From Bacillus sp. (in: firmicutes) (GTDB lineage: Bacteria; Bacillota; Bacilli; Bacillales; Cytobacillaceae), in the NCBI GenBank assembly GCA_011524525.1, contig WTKE01000051.1:1-52450 (forward strand): a DNA stretch of 52,450 bases, written 5' to 3'. The notes beneath the pieces were generated by a model that saw only the letters and a list, made by a program, of their open reading frames with translations, made no database searches and was not told where the DNA came from. Below, in pieces: positions 16,401 through 24,907 of the stretch. Position numbers and translations under genes: made by a program. Within the stretch, counting starts at the first letter, position 1; every line of letters begins with the position of its first letter.

Positions 16401-17429
16401 CTAAAGAATGACATTAATATCTCCAAATTCATGCCATAAATATTGTTTATTTAGAGCTTCCTCATACGCAGGAAATAGCTTTTCTTTTGGTACAAAAGCT
16501 AAAAGCATATCCAAGTGGCTCGCTTTTGGTTCATGAAAGCCAGTAATGATTCCATCAACCAACTGTAACTTTGACTCTTCAGTAATATACAAATTTGTCC
16601 ATCCATTGAGACAGCTGGTCTTCGAAGCGGTTTCCAAAGCACGGACAACGGTCGTACCTACCGCAATGACTTTTGAATCGCGTTTCTTTGTATCTAGTAC
16701 TTTATTCATTGTCACCTCTGGAATCATATATTTCTCTCTATTTTCTTCAGGACTTGGCAGCAAATGATCGTCCGAAAAATAACTGAGCCCTGTGTGCAAT
16801 TGAAGAAAAGCAATCTGAATTCCTTTTTTTTGTAATCGAAATAGCAGTTCCCAGCTTATGGCTCTTCCGGCTGAAGGCATTTCCATCGAACCGGGTGTTG
16901 TCGCGAAAACAGTTTGATAATATTCAAGACTCCAAGGTTCATGAATATATTCATAACGGATAGGTTCTCCGATCATATAGACCTCTTCTAGAAGCTCAGT
17001 ACCTCCTTTTGAAAATAGAATTCGAGAAAGGGGAGTAGGGCTTTTCTTATTTAATACGGTAGCTGACAAAGTAGGGGAGAAGTGTAAAACTTCTCCTTCC
17101 GAAACCTCATCACTTAAAATTAAAGCTTCCCATTCGAACTCATTTATTTTACGTGCAAGCTTTACTTCTATAATCGATGGTTTCTTCTGATGATTTTGAT
17201 GAAACCTAGCTCTTAATAGTGCGGGGATGGTTCTGCTATTGTTAAGAACAAGCAGGTCACCTTCTTGAAGATAATGTTCAAGCTGACAGAATTCATCGTG
17301 GTATACTTGCCCACTTTGTTTATTAAGAACCATCATTTTCACTTGATCACGTCTAAGTCCTCTTCGCTCAGGGGGGATTGACGCATTCAACTTTGTCGGA
17401 AGATGAAAATCAAAAGTTTGTGAAGTCAT
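16401..17429 (-). CDS. Divergent QueA-like protein
   Basis: The 342-residue protein is homologous along its full length to QueA, the SAM:tRNA ribosyltransferase-isomerase of queuosine synthesis. Retained features are FDFHLP at the N-terminus, GDLLVLNNSRTIPA, YYQTVFA, GTTVVRALE and the C-terminal FGD. Several normally invariant motifs differ, however: PSAGRAIS replaces PTAGLHFT, LQLHTGLSYF replaces LTLHVGLGTF, and TGFHEPKASH replaces TNFHLPKSS. It also lies away from the tgt/ruvB neighbourhood where queA normally sits in Bacillus. It may be a paralogue with altered substrate rather than the queuosine enzyme. It overlaps the upstream SDR gene by 4 nt. Confidence 0.75.
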   Translation of the reverse strand: MTSQTFDFHLPTKLNASIPPERRGLRRDQVKMMVLNKQSGQVYHDEFCQLEHYLQEGDLLVLNNSRTIPALLRARFHQNHQKKPSIIEVKLARKINEFEWEALILSDEVSEGEVLHFSPTLSATVLNKKSPTPLSRILFSKGGTELLEEVYMIGEPIRYEYIHEPWSLEYYQTVFATTPGSMEMPSAGRAISWELLFRLQKKGIQIAFLQLHTGLSYFSDDHLLPSPEENREKYMIPEVTMNKVLDTKKRDSKVIAVGTTVVRALETASKTSCLNGWTNLYITEESKLQLVDGIITGFHEPKASHLDMLLAFVPKEKLFPAYEEALNKQYLWHEFGDINVIL

Positions 17430-18151
17430 TTTCTTTCCTCCTTAAATACTTGGGCTTCAAACCGTTTCCCGGTAATATTAGTTGAATCGTCAGAAGCTAA
17501 ATACAGAAAAACATCAACCACATCATTAGGGTCTGCTAACGGGTAATCACAATCAGGAACGGCTAGTGTGTGCATTTCGGTATTCATTTCCCCAGGATCA
17601 ACCATATTGATACGGATATTTGTATCACGTAGTTCATCAGCCCAAGTTTCTGTTAATCCTTCAATTGCAAACTTTGATACTCCATAGGCACCCCAACCAG
17701 CATACCCGGTTGAGCCAGCTTCAGAGGTAATATTAATGACTGACCCCTTATTTTGTAAAAGCATGTGAGTCAGCACTCTTTTTGTTAGAGAAAAAGGGCC
17801 AAGAACATTTACGTGTAATGTAGTAGAAAAGTCATCCTCAGGATAATCTAATAAAAGAGGCATTGGGCTCGGTCCGAGGGTGGAGGCATTATTAATTAAC
17901 ACATCGATCTGTCCAAATCTTTCTACTGTTAAAGCTACAAATCTTTCAAGGTCTCTTGGGAGAGAAATATCTGCCTTTATCGCAAACACTTCTGCTCCGA
18001 ATTGTTCTGCTTCTTCCTTCACTTGAGATAAGGCTTCCATATTTCTAGCGCAAATAGACAACCGTTTTCTTTGTTTGGCAAATGCTAATGTTAAAGCCTT
18101 TCCTAATCCTTTTGATGCTCCAGTTATCATAACTACCTCGTTACTGTTCAT
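17426..18151 (-). CDS. Short-chain dehydrogenase/reductase
   Basis: This 241-residue classical SDR has the NAD(P)-binding TGASKGLG near residues 10-17, NNAS, the catalytic Ser in NITSEAGS, and YGVSK (Tyr-x3-Lys). The C-terminal MVDPGEMNTEMH follows the family pattern. AGGAGGAG precedes the ATG. It is the first gene of the reverse-strand module SDR, QueA-like, VOC, kinase, regulator, and overlaps the second. The substrate cannot be inferred; pairing with the QueA-like protein may mean the two act on one pathway. Confidence 0.85.
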   Translation of the reverse strand: MNSNEVVMITGASKGLGKALTLAFAKQRKRLSICARNMEALSQVKEEAEQFGAEVFAIKADISLPRDLERFVALTVERFGQIDVLINNASTLGPSPMPLLLDYPEDDFSTTLHVNVLGPFSLTKRVLTHMLLQNKGSVINITSEAGSTGYAGWGAYGVSKFAIEGLTETWADELRDTNIRINMVDPGEMNTEMHTLAVPDCDYPLADPNDVVDVFLYLASDDSTNITGKRFEAQVFKEERK

Positions 18152-18230
18152 TACAAATCTCCTCCTGTATAAATGGTTCCTTGTAATTACAGAATAGAAA
18201 ATATTTCAAACCTTTCCCTCATGAAAAAGC

Positions 18231-18270
18231 TCGAAATTTTCTACAACTTTAGTCGTAGGAGAAAATTCGA
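18231..18270. repeat. 40-nt imperfect palindrome between the divergent SDR and accB units
   Basis: TCGAAATTTTCTAC (18231-18244) and GTAGGAGAAAATTCGA (18255-18270) are nearly complementary, and the pairing continues inward through ACT/AGT to a centre near 18249-18250. It has no T-tract and lies upstream of the accB promoter, so it looks more like an operator or an RNA hairpin than a terminator. Confidence 0.5.
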
Positions 18271-18351
18271 CTAACAAAAACTTTAAAAAATCTTATATTT
18301 CAAAAATGAAAACGCGTTCCTTTGTCGAATATGTATATAGAGGAATAAAGG

Positions 18352-18381
18352 TTGAACTTTTATGAGGTCTTATCGTATGAT
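18352..18381 (+). promoter_or_regulatory. Candidate SigA promoter of accBC-yqhY
   Basis: TTGAAC (18352-18357) and TATGAT (18376-18381) are separated by 18 nt, 41 nt before the accB start. This is a fair match to the housekeeping consensus. Confidence 0.5.
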
Positions 18382-18422
18382 ATTAGTATCTAGTGCTAAA
18401 AAGTAAATTAGAGGTGAGTATG

Positions 18423-18929
18423 ATGTTAAAGGTTCAAGAAATTAGAGAATTAATAAAACTTGTTGATCAATCAAGTCTAGATGAATTTGTTTATGAATAC
18501 GAAGGTGCAAAGATCAAAATGAAAAAGAATGCGGCTGTGGAAACAGTGGCTGTAAAGAAACAAGTTACACCAGAGTCTGTAGTCGTTGCTGAAAGAACAC
18601 CAGCACCAGTGGCTGCTGTAGAGGTAAAGCAAGAGGAGCCAATAGCACCCCAAGCCCAACCAGCCCAACCAGCTGCTGATACTTCAAACTTACATAAAAT
18701 CACTTCACCGATGGTTGGTACGTTCTATCAATCACCTTCTCCTGATGCTGATGTGTATGTTAAGGTTGGCTCAAAGGTTTCAAGCGATTCAGTAGTTTGT
18801 ATCGTAGAAGCAATGAAGTTATTTAATGAAATCGAAGCTGAAGTTAACGGAGAGATTGTAGAAATACTTGTAAAAGACGGACAGTTAGTTGAGTATGGTC
18901 AACCGTTATTTTTAGTGAAGCCAGAGTAA
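18423..18929 (+). CDS. accB: Biotin carboxyl carrier protein of acetyl-CoA carboxylase
   Basis: AccB carries the biotin of acetyl-CoA carboxylase, the first committed step of fatty-acid synthesis. The 168-residue protein has an N-terminal helical segment ([16 protein letters not shown]), a flexible Pro/Ala/Gln-rich linker (about residues 50-92) and the biotinyl domain with Lys132 in EAMKL. Two ATGs are adjacent (18420, 18423); the second fits the start of B. subtilis AccB and has better spacing from GAGGTGA. accC follows 13 nt downstream. Confidence 0.96.
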   Translation: MLKVQEIRELIKLVDQSSLDEFVYEYEGAKIKMKKNAAVETVAVKKQVTPESVVVAERTPAPVAAVEVKQEEPIAPQAQPAQPAADTSNLHKITSPMVGTFYQSPSPDADVYVKVGSKVSSDSVVCIVEAMKLFNEIEAEVNGEIVEILVKDGQLVEYGQPLFLVKPE

Positions 18930-18942
18930 GGAGCTGTCTGCT

Positions 18943-20301
18943 ATGATAAAAAAGTTATTAATTGCGAATCGAGGAGAAATTGCCGTCCGTATTATCCGGG
19001 CTTGTCGTGAGCTGGAAATAGAGTCTGTTGCTGTATATTCTGAAGCGGATCGGGAATCTTTACATGTTCAGCTTGCAGACGAGGCATACTGTATTGGACC
19101 AACAGCTTCAAAGGATAGCTACTTGAATTTTACAAATATCATTAGTGTAGCTAAGCTGACAAGCTGTGATGCGATTCATCCGGGGTATGGATTTCTAGCT
19201 GAGAATGCTGATTTTGCTGATCTTTGTCGAGACGTAAATATTACATTTGTTGGACCTTCTCCAGAAGCCATCTCTAAAATGGGGACAAAGGATGTAGCCC
19301 GTGAGACGATGAAACAGGCTGGAGTTCCGATTGTTCCGGGATCTCAAGGAATCATTAAAGATGACGAAGAAGCCATCGAATTAGCAAATAAGATTGGTTA
19401 CCCTGTTATTATAAAAGCAACTGCTGGTGGAGGCGGAAAAGGAATTCGTGTTGCCCGAACGGAGCAGGAGCTAATTAAAGGCATTAATATTACCCAACAA
19501 GAAGCATTAACTGCTTTTGGTAACCCGGGTGTGTATATCGAAAAGTTTATTGAAGAGTTTCGACATGTTGAGATACAAGTTCTTGCAGATAATCATGGTC
19601 ATGCCATCCATTTAGGAGAAAGAGATTGCTCCATCCAAAGAAGACTTCAAAAGCTTCTTGAGGAAACTCCTTCTCCAGCCTTAGACGGAGAAGTAAGACA
19701 TGAGATGGGAACAGCAGCAGTTAAAGCAGCGTTAGCAGTTGATTATTCTGGAGCTGGGACAGTAGAATTTATTTATGATTATCAAAATCGTAAGTTTTAC
19801 TTTATGGAAATGAATACTCGTATCCAAGTAGAACATCCTGTCACAGAGATGGTAACTGGCGTTGACCTTATTAAGGAACAAATTAAAGTGGCATCTGGTG
19901 AAAAGCTTAGTTTAACCCAAGAAGAAGTTACTTTTAATGGGTGGGCGATTGAATGTAGAATTAACGCAGAAAATCCAATGAAGAAATTCATGCCTTCACC
20001 TGGTAAAATAGAAATGTATCTTCCTCCTGGGGGGTTAGGAGTTCGTGTGGATTCAGCTGCATATCCTGGTTATACGATTCCTCCATACTATGACAGCATG
20101 ATTGCGAAGCTAATTACGTACGGAAGTACTAGAGAAGAAGCAATCGCACGCATGAAAAGAGCGTTAAGTGAATTTGTCATAGAAGGAATTCATACAACTA
20201 TTCCATTCCACTTAAAACTCTTAAATCATGAAAAATTTGTTGAAGGAGACTTTAACACGAAATTTCTTGAAATGTATGATTTAATGGAAACAGGAAAATA
20301 A
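18943..20301 (+). CDS. accC: Biotin carboxylase subunit of acetyl-CoA carboxylase
   Basis: AccC carboxylates the biotin on AccB using ATP and bicarbonate. The 452-residue protein has the N-terminal [19 protein letters not shown] motif, the glycine-rich ATP-grasp loop [11 protein letters not shown], the [12 protein letters not shown] segment, and the catalytic [14 protein letters not shown]. It is full length. AAGGAG precedes the ATG. It lies between accB and yqhY in the conserved Bacillus order. Confidence 0.97.
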   Translation: MIKKLLIANRGEIAVRIIRACRELEIESVAVYSEADRESLHVQLADEAYCIGPTASKDSYLNFTNIISVAKLTSCDAIHPGYGFLAENADFADLCRDVNITFVGPSPEAISKMGTKDVARETMKQAGVPIVPGSQGIIKDDEEAIELANKIGYPVIIKATAGGGGKGIRVARTEQELIKGINITQQEALTAFGNPGVYIEKFIEEFRHVEIQVLADNHGHAIHLGERDCSIQRRLQKLLEETPSPALDGEVRHEMGTAAVKAALAVDYSGAGTVEFIYDYQNRKFYFMEMNTRIQVEHPVTEMVTGVDLIKEQIKVASGEKLSLTQEEVTFNGWAIECRINAENPMKKFMPSPGKIEMYLPPGGLGVRVDSAAYPGYTIPPYYDSMIAKLITYGSTREEAIARMKRALSEFVIEGIHTTIPFHLKLLNHEKFVEGDFNTKFLEMYDLMETGK

Positions 20302-20318
20302 AGTTGGAGGTGCTTTGA

Positions 20319-20726
20319 ATGAGCGAAAATAACATCTTGGAAATGAATCCAGGAAACTCTGGTCTTGGGAAAGTAGAGATTGCACCTGAAGTGATTGAGG
20401 TAATTGCTGGTATTGCAGCTTCTGAAGTAGAAGGAGTTTCTCAAATGAGAGGCAACTTTGCATTAGGAGTCGTTGAGCGATTAGGTAAGAAAAATCATGG
20501 CAAGGGCGTTAAGGTGGAGCTTGGAGAAGACGGAATTAAAGTGGATGTGTATTGCTTAATGAAGTTTGGTGTTTCCATTCCAACCGTTGCTCAAAAGGTT
20601 CAAGATAATATTCGACAAGCGCTTTTGAATATGACTGCACTTGATGCTAAGGAAGTAAATGTGCATATCGTTGGCATTCAGTTTGAAAGTACGAAACAAG
20701 AGGTTGAACAAGAACAAGAGCTGTAA
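20319..20726 (+). CDS. yqhY: Asp23/YqhY family protein
   Basis: This 135-residue Asp23-family (DUF322) protein has the diagnostic VIEVIAGIAASEVEGVSQM segment and the repeated hydrophobic pattern VDVYCLMKFGVSIPTVAQKVQDNIRQAL. In B. subtilis YqhY is linked to control of acetyl-CoA carboxylase activity, and its loss selects acc mutations, which agrees with the accBC-yqhY operon seen here. GGAGGT lies before the ATG. A terminator follows. Confidence 0.92.
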   Translation: MSENNILEMNPGNSGLGKVEIAPEVIEVIAGIAASEVEGVSQMRGNFALGVVERLGKKNHGKGVKVELGEDGIKVDVYCLMKFGVSIPTVAQKVQDNIRQALLNMTALDAKEVNVHIVGIQFESTKQEVEQEQEL

Positions 20727-20737
20727 TTTACTCACTC

Positions 20738-20781
20738 TAAAGAGTCAAGGACAACAAAAAAGTCTTTGGCTCTTTTTTCTT
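20738..20781 (+). terminator. Terminator of accB-accC-yqhY
   Basis: AAGAGTCAAGGAC (20740-20752) pairs with GTCTTTGGCTCTT (20762-20774) over 13 positions including G.U pairs, followed by a T run. Confidence 0.85.
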
Positions 20782-20866
20782 TCGAGTATTTCATGTATGA
20801 TGAGTTATTATGCTATGATCATATAGATGATTAGGATATCTCAATCAATAAAGGAGTTTAGGATAG

Positions 20867-21256
20867 ATGAAAAGAAGAACGGCAAGAGAAAAAGCATTAC
20901 AAGCATTGTTTCAAATTGACATGAGTGAAGCAGATCCAAAGGAAGCGATTCTTCATGTATTGGAAGAAGAGCGTGGAGATGACTACCTCTCAAATCTAGT
21001 TAGCGGCGTTGTGGAACACAAAAGTGAGATAGATGAAATGATTAAAAAGCATTTAGAAAAATGGACAATTGAGCGAATTGCACCAGTAGATCGGAACCTG
21101 TTAAGACTGGCTGTTTACGAACTTGTATTTTTAAAAGAAGAAGTACCTGCAAACGTTGTTATCGATGAAGCGATTGAGATTGCGAAAGTATACGGAGATG
21201 AGCATGCGAGTCGATTTATAAACGGCGTTCTCTCTAAAATAAAGCAACAATCTTAA
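20867..21256 (+). CDS. nusB: Transcription antitermination factor NusB
   Basis: NusB (129 residues) binds boxA RNA with NusE/S10 in rRNA antitermination. It is an all-helical protein with the family motifs [19 protein letters not shown] at the N-terminus, and [17 protein letters not shown] and [28 protein letters not shown] in the second half. AAGGAG lies upstream of the ATG. It is followed 38 nt later by folD, as in B. subtilis. Confidence 0.96.
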   Translation: MKRRTAREKALQALFQIDMSEADPKEAILHVLEEERGDDYLSNLVSGVVEHKSEIDEMIKKHLEKWTIERIAPVDRNLLRLAVYELVFLKEEVPANVVIDEAIEIAKVYGDEHASRFINGVLSKIKQQS

Positions 21257-21294
21257 AAAGCAGTAATTCCGCTTTACGAATAGGGGGAAAGGTT

Positions 21295-22149
21295 ATGGAA
21301 GCGCAAACGATAAATGGTAAAGAATTAAGTATAAAGAAGAGATTAGAAATCCAAGAAAACGTACAAAGTCTTAAAAAAGAGGAAATAGTACCAGGTCTAG
21401 CTGTTATATTAGTAGGGAATAACGATGCTTCACGTACATATGTGGCTAATAAACAGAAAGCTTGTAAGGAGCTTGGAATTTATTCTGAGCTTATAACCTT
21501 CGACGCAACTGTTACTCAAGAGGTTTTACTATCTAAGATATATGCGCTGAATGAGAACAAAGATATTCATGGAATATTGGTACAACTTCCACTTCCCCAA
21601 CACTTGGATGAAAATGAAATAATTGATGCGATTTCGCCGACAAAGGATGTTGATGGGTTTCATCCAATTAATGTCGGGAAAATGGTCATAGGACAAGACG
21701 CCTTGATGCCCTGTACGCCCTCAGGTGTAATGGAGATGCTTAAAGAGAATGGAATTTCTCTATCTGGAAAGCATGTAGTGATTGTTGGGAGAAGCAATAT
21801 CGTCGGAAAACCCCTCGGACAAATGCTGCTAAACCAAGATGCTACGGTTACGTATTGTCATTCAAAGACGCAAGATTTGCCTTCATTCACAAAGCAAGCG
21901 GATATTTTAATTGCAGCAGTAGGTAAAGCCAACTTTATTACTCCGGATTATGTCAAAAAAGGAGCAGTGGTGATTGATGTTGGAATCAACCGAAACGAAG
22001 AAGGTAAGCTCTGCGGGGATGTTGCCTACCATCAGGTAAAAGAAATAGCTTCCTACATTACCCCAGTACCAGGTGGAGTCGGTCCCATGACTATTACCAT
22101 GCTTATGTATAACACAGTCAAAGCCGCACGAAAAGCTATTCAAGGATAG
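21295..22149 (+). CDS. folD: Bifunctional methylenetetrahydrofolate dehydrogenase/cyclohydrolase
   Basis: FolD interconverts 5,10-methylene-THF, 5,10-methenyl-THF and 10-formyl-THF with NADP. The 284-residue protein shows the substrate-site Tyr and Lys in ASRTYVANKQKACKELGI, the LVQLPLP loop, the ISPTKDVDGFHPIN motif, the Rossmann GRSNIVGKP and the C-terminal TPVPGGVGPMT. All are canonical. A long hairpin after the stop probably ends the nusB-folD unit. Confidence 0.97.
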   Translation: MEAQTINGKELSIKKRLEIQENVQSLKKEEIVPGLAVILVGNNDASRTYVANKQKACKELGIYSELITFDATVTQEVLLSKIYALNENKDIHGILVQLPLPQHLDENEIIDAISPTKDVDGFHPINVGKMVIGQDALMPCTPSGVMEMLKENGISLSGKHVVIVGRSNIVGKPLGQMLLNQDATVTYCHSKTQDLPSFTKQADILIAAVGKANFITPDYVKKGAVVIDVGINRNEEGKLCGDVAYHQVKEIASYITPVPGGVGPMTITMLMYNTVKAARKAIQG

Positions 22150-22158
22150 ATTTTCATA

Positions 22159-22254
22159 AAAAACAGCCCTTTTTTATAGGTAATCCCTTTTCCAACCATC
22201 AAGACGTGACTGAAAAGAGATTTATCCTTATAATTAGATAGGACTGTTTTTTTG
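22159..22254 (+). terminator. Probable terminator with a long internal loop after folD
   Basis: AAAAACAG (22159-22166) pairs with CTGTTTTT (22244-22251), and CCT pairs with AGG inside, leaving a loop of about 70 nt that contains a smaller TCCT/AGGA hairpin next to the T-rich tail. It is less compact than a typical terminator, so confidence is moderate. Confidence 0.5.
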
Positions 22255-22290
22255 CGTGATCCATACCTTTGTTTAAAAAAGGAGTAAGAA

Positions 22291-23649
22291 ATGGAAGAAA
22301 AGCAATATGTAACAATAACTGCCTTAACCAAATATATTAAAAGAAAGTTTGACGCTGATCCACATTTACAGGATATGTACGTAAAAGGGGAAATTTCAAA
22401 TTTTAAACAGCACTCCAGTGGACATATGTACTTTACTTTAAAAGACGAAAAAGCAAGAATCCTGGCTGTTATGTTTTCAAGCTTTAATAAATCCATTAAA
22501 TTCAGACCAGAAAACGGAATGAAAGTGTTAGTAAAAGGTGATATCACCGTATACGAACAAAGTGGTCAGTATCAAATGTACATAAAAGAGATGCAGCCAG
22601 ATGGAATTGGCGATCTTTATCTAGCTTTTGAACAGCTAAAAGAAAAACTATTAAAACAGGGTTTATTTTCAAAGGAATATAAAAAACCATTGCCCAAATA
22701 CCCCCACACAGTTGGGGTAATTACCTCACCTACGGGAGCAGCGATACGAGATATTCTAACGACCCTAAAAAGGAGATACCCGATTGCTAATATAATGGTT
22801 ATTCCCGCCCTTGTTCAGGGAGAACAAGGAGCTGCATCCATTGTAAAGGCAATTGAACAAGCAAATCAATCACATGAGATTGATGTATTGATTGTTGGGC
22901 GCGGTGGGGGATCAATTGAGGAACTATGGTCGTTTAATGAGGAAGTAGTGGCAAGGGCCATATTTGCATCTAGGATTCCAATTATCTCTGCTGTTGGTCA
23001 TGAAACAGACACCACCATTGCTGATTATGTAGCGGATCTTCGAGCACCGACTCCAACGGGTGCCGCCGAGCTTGCTGTTCCACATATTGATGAATTAATT
23101 GAAAGAGTGTTAACAAGGCAAACAAGGATTATTCGAAAAATTAAAGAGAAGATAAATGTACAAGCACAGCGATATGATCGTTTAAGTAAATCTTACGCCT
23201 TTAAGTATCCTCAAAGATTGTATGAACAAAAGTTAGAGCAGGTTGATAAGTCGACAGAATTATTACAGAGAGCAGCACAAGCTTTATTTTTGAATAGAAA
23301 TGAAGGATATATTCGTACCAAACGGAGACTTGAAAGAAATAATTTGAATACTCTACTTCAAACAGCCGTTCTGCAGCAAACAAAGACAGAAAAGGCATTA
23401 AATCGTGCTTTTGCTAGCCTTCTATTAGCTAAGAAAAAAGAACATCAACGAGTGAATATGGCATTGGATGCATTAAGCCCTCTGAAAATTATGGATCGAG
23501 GATATAGTCTCGTCTACGATGAAGACGATCTCTTAGTAAAAAGTACGGAACAAATCCAACTTAATGATAATATTAAAATAAAACTTGTAGATGGTTCTAT
23601 CACTTGTGAAGTGTTAGAGATCGAGGGGAAGGATCAAACAAATGAGTAA
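22291..23649 (+). CDS. xseA: Exodeoxyribonuclease VII large subunit
   Basis: XseA is the catalytic subunit of exonuclease VII, which degrades single-stranded DNA to oligonucleotides in both directions. The 452-residue protein has the N-terminal OB fold ([22 protein letters not shown]), the catalytic-domain segments [53 protein letters not shown], and a long coiled-coil C-terminal half. AAAGGAG precedes the ATG. It overlaps xseB by 8 nt. Confidence 0.97.
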   Translation: MEEKQYVTITALTKYIKRKFDADPHLQDMYVKGEISNFKQHSSGHMYFTLKDEKARILAVMFSSFNKSIKFRPENGMKVLVKGDITVYEQSGQYQMYIKEMQPDGIGDLYLAFEQLKEKLLKQGLFSKEYKKPLPKYPHTVGVITSPTGAAIRDILTTLKRRYPIANIMVIPALVQGEQGAASIVKAIEQANQSHEIDVLIVGRGGGSIEELWSFNEEVVARAIFASRIPIISAVGHETDTTIADYVADLRAPTPTGAAELAVPHIDELIERVLTRQTRIIRKIKEKINVQAQRYDRLSKSYAFKYPQRLYEQKLEQVDKSTELLQRAAQALFLNRNEGYIRTKRRLERNNLNTLLQTAVLQQTKTEKALNRAFASLLLAKKKEHQRVNMALDALSPLKIMDRGYSLVYDEDDLLVKSTEQIQLNDNIKIKLVDGSITCEVLEIEGKDQTNE

Positions 23650-23875
23650 AGAAACGAAAATTAGCTTTGAAGAAGCTATGCAGCAACTTGAAGATATTGT
23701 TGAACAACTAGAAGAGGGAGATGTACCTTTAGAAGAGGCGATTTCTATTTATAAAAAAGGAATGGAGCTCTCAAAGCTTTGTCACGATAAGCTTCGAAAT
23801 GTAGAAGAGCAACTAACAGAAATTCTTACGGAGAATGGGAAGAAGGAAACCTTCTCTATTCAAGAGGAGGAATAA
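23642..23875 (+). CDS. xseB: Exodeoxyribonuclease VII small subunit
   Basis: This 77-residue small subunit binds the coiled coil of XseA. It has the family signature [36 protein letters not shown] followed by a helical tail. The overlap with xseA implies coupled translation, and ispA starts 2 nt after its stop. Confidence 0.96.
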   Translation: MSKETKISFEEAMQQLEDIVEQLEEGDVPLEEAISIYKKGMELSKLCHDKLRNVEEQLTEILTENGKKETFSIQEEE

Positions 23876-23877
23876 AA

Positions 23878-24771
23878 GTGAAGAAAGTGGGATTTACCAC
23901 CTTTTCTAAGAAGTATAAAGAGCTAGTGGAAGCTTATTTAAATGAATCTGTTAGTAGATTAACTGCCCCTTCACTAATTAAGGAAGCGATGCTGTATTCG
24001 TTAGAAGCAGGTGGCAAAAGAATACGCCCGTTATTACTCTTCGCTACACTAGAAGCGTTTGGGAAGAAGGGGGAATTCGGTTTAGAAGCGGCTGCAGCAA
24101 TAGAGATGATCCATACGTACTCTTTGATTCATGACGATCTTCCTAGCATGGATAACGATGACCTGCGAAGAGGAAAACCAACAAACCATAAGGTGTTTGG
24201 AGAAGCATATGCCATTCTTGCTGGAGACGCCCTTTTAACGTACAGCTTTCAAGTAATTTCAAGTGCCTCCTCCGAGGCTATACCAGCCGAAGTGAAGATT
24301 CAACTTATTACTGAGCTAGCAAAAGCATCAGGGGCCGAAGGGATGGTAGGTGGACAAGTTGCCGATATGGATGGGGAAGGGAAAGATTTAAGTCTTGATG
24401 AACTTGAATACATTCACATCCATAAGACAGGGAAGTTACTAGCATACAGCGTGGTTGCTGGAGCCATGATTGCCGGTGCAAATACTCATCAATTAGAAAA
24501 GTTTGCTACATTTGCTCATCATTTAGGTTTAGCTTTTCAAATTAGGGATGATATTCTAGACCTTGAAGGTGATGAAAACATCATCGGAAAGAAAGTGGGC
24601 AGTGACGAACAAAACAATAAGAGCACATATCCATCGTTGCTGACGATTGAGGGGGCGAGGCAATCGTTACTAGAGCATATTTCGCTTGCAAAGGATGCGC
24701 TAAATAGCATGGAACTAGAAACGGATATTCTTAAAGAAATTACGGATTTAGTAGCTAACCGAAATCATTAA
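23878..24771 (+). CDS. ispA: Farnesyl diphosphate synthase
   Basis: This 297-residue trans-prenyltransferase condenses isopentenyl diphosphate with dimethylallyl and geranyl diphosphate. It contains the first Asp-rich motif in IHDDLPSMDNDDLRRGKPT, the GGKRIRP substrate motif, and the second Asp-rich motif FQIRDDILDLEGD. The spacing in the first motif (DDxxxxD) fits bacterial short-chain enzymes. It starts at GTG with AGGAGG upstream, and belongs to the xseA-xseB-ispA-dxs unit. Confidence 0.95.
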   Translation: MKKVGFTTFSKKYKELVEAYLNESVSRLTAPSLIKEAMLYSLEAGGKRIRPLLLFATLEAFGKKGEFGLEAAAAIEMIHTYSLIHDDLPSMDNDDLRRGKPTNHKVFGEAYAILAGDALLTYSFQVISSASSEAIPAEVKIQLITELAKASGAEGMVGGQVADMDGEGKDLSLDELEYIHIHKTGKLLAYSVVAGAMIAGANTHQLEKFATFAHHLGLAFQIRDDILDLEGDENIIGKKVGSDEQNNKSTYPSLLTIEGARQSLLEHISLAKDALNSMELETDILKEITDLVANRNH

Positions 24772-24907
24772 TAAGAGTGTAAACGGAAAACATTTGGAAA
24801 AATGTCTGTAATACGGTACTCTTAATATATACAAGAATAACGAAACACATGAACAACTAAGAAAAAGATTGGCAACAATTAAGAGATGAAAGTGAGTGGT
24901 CCTACTA

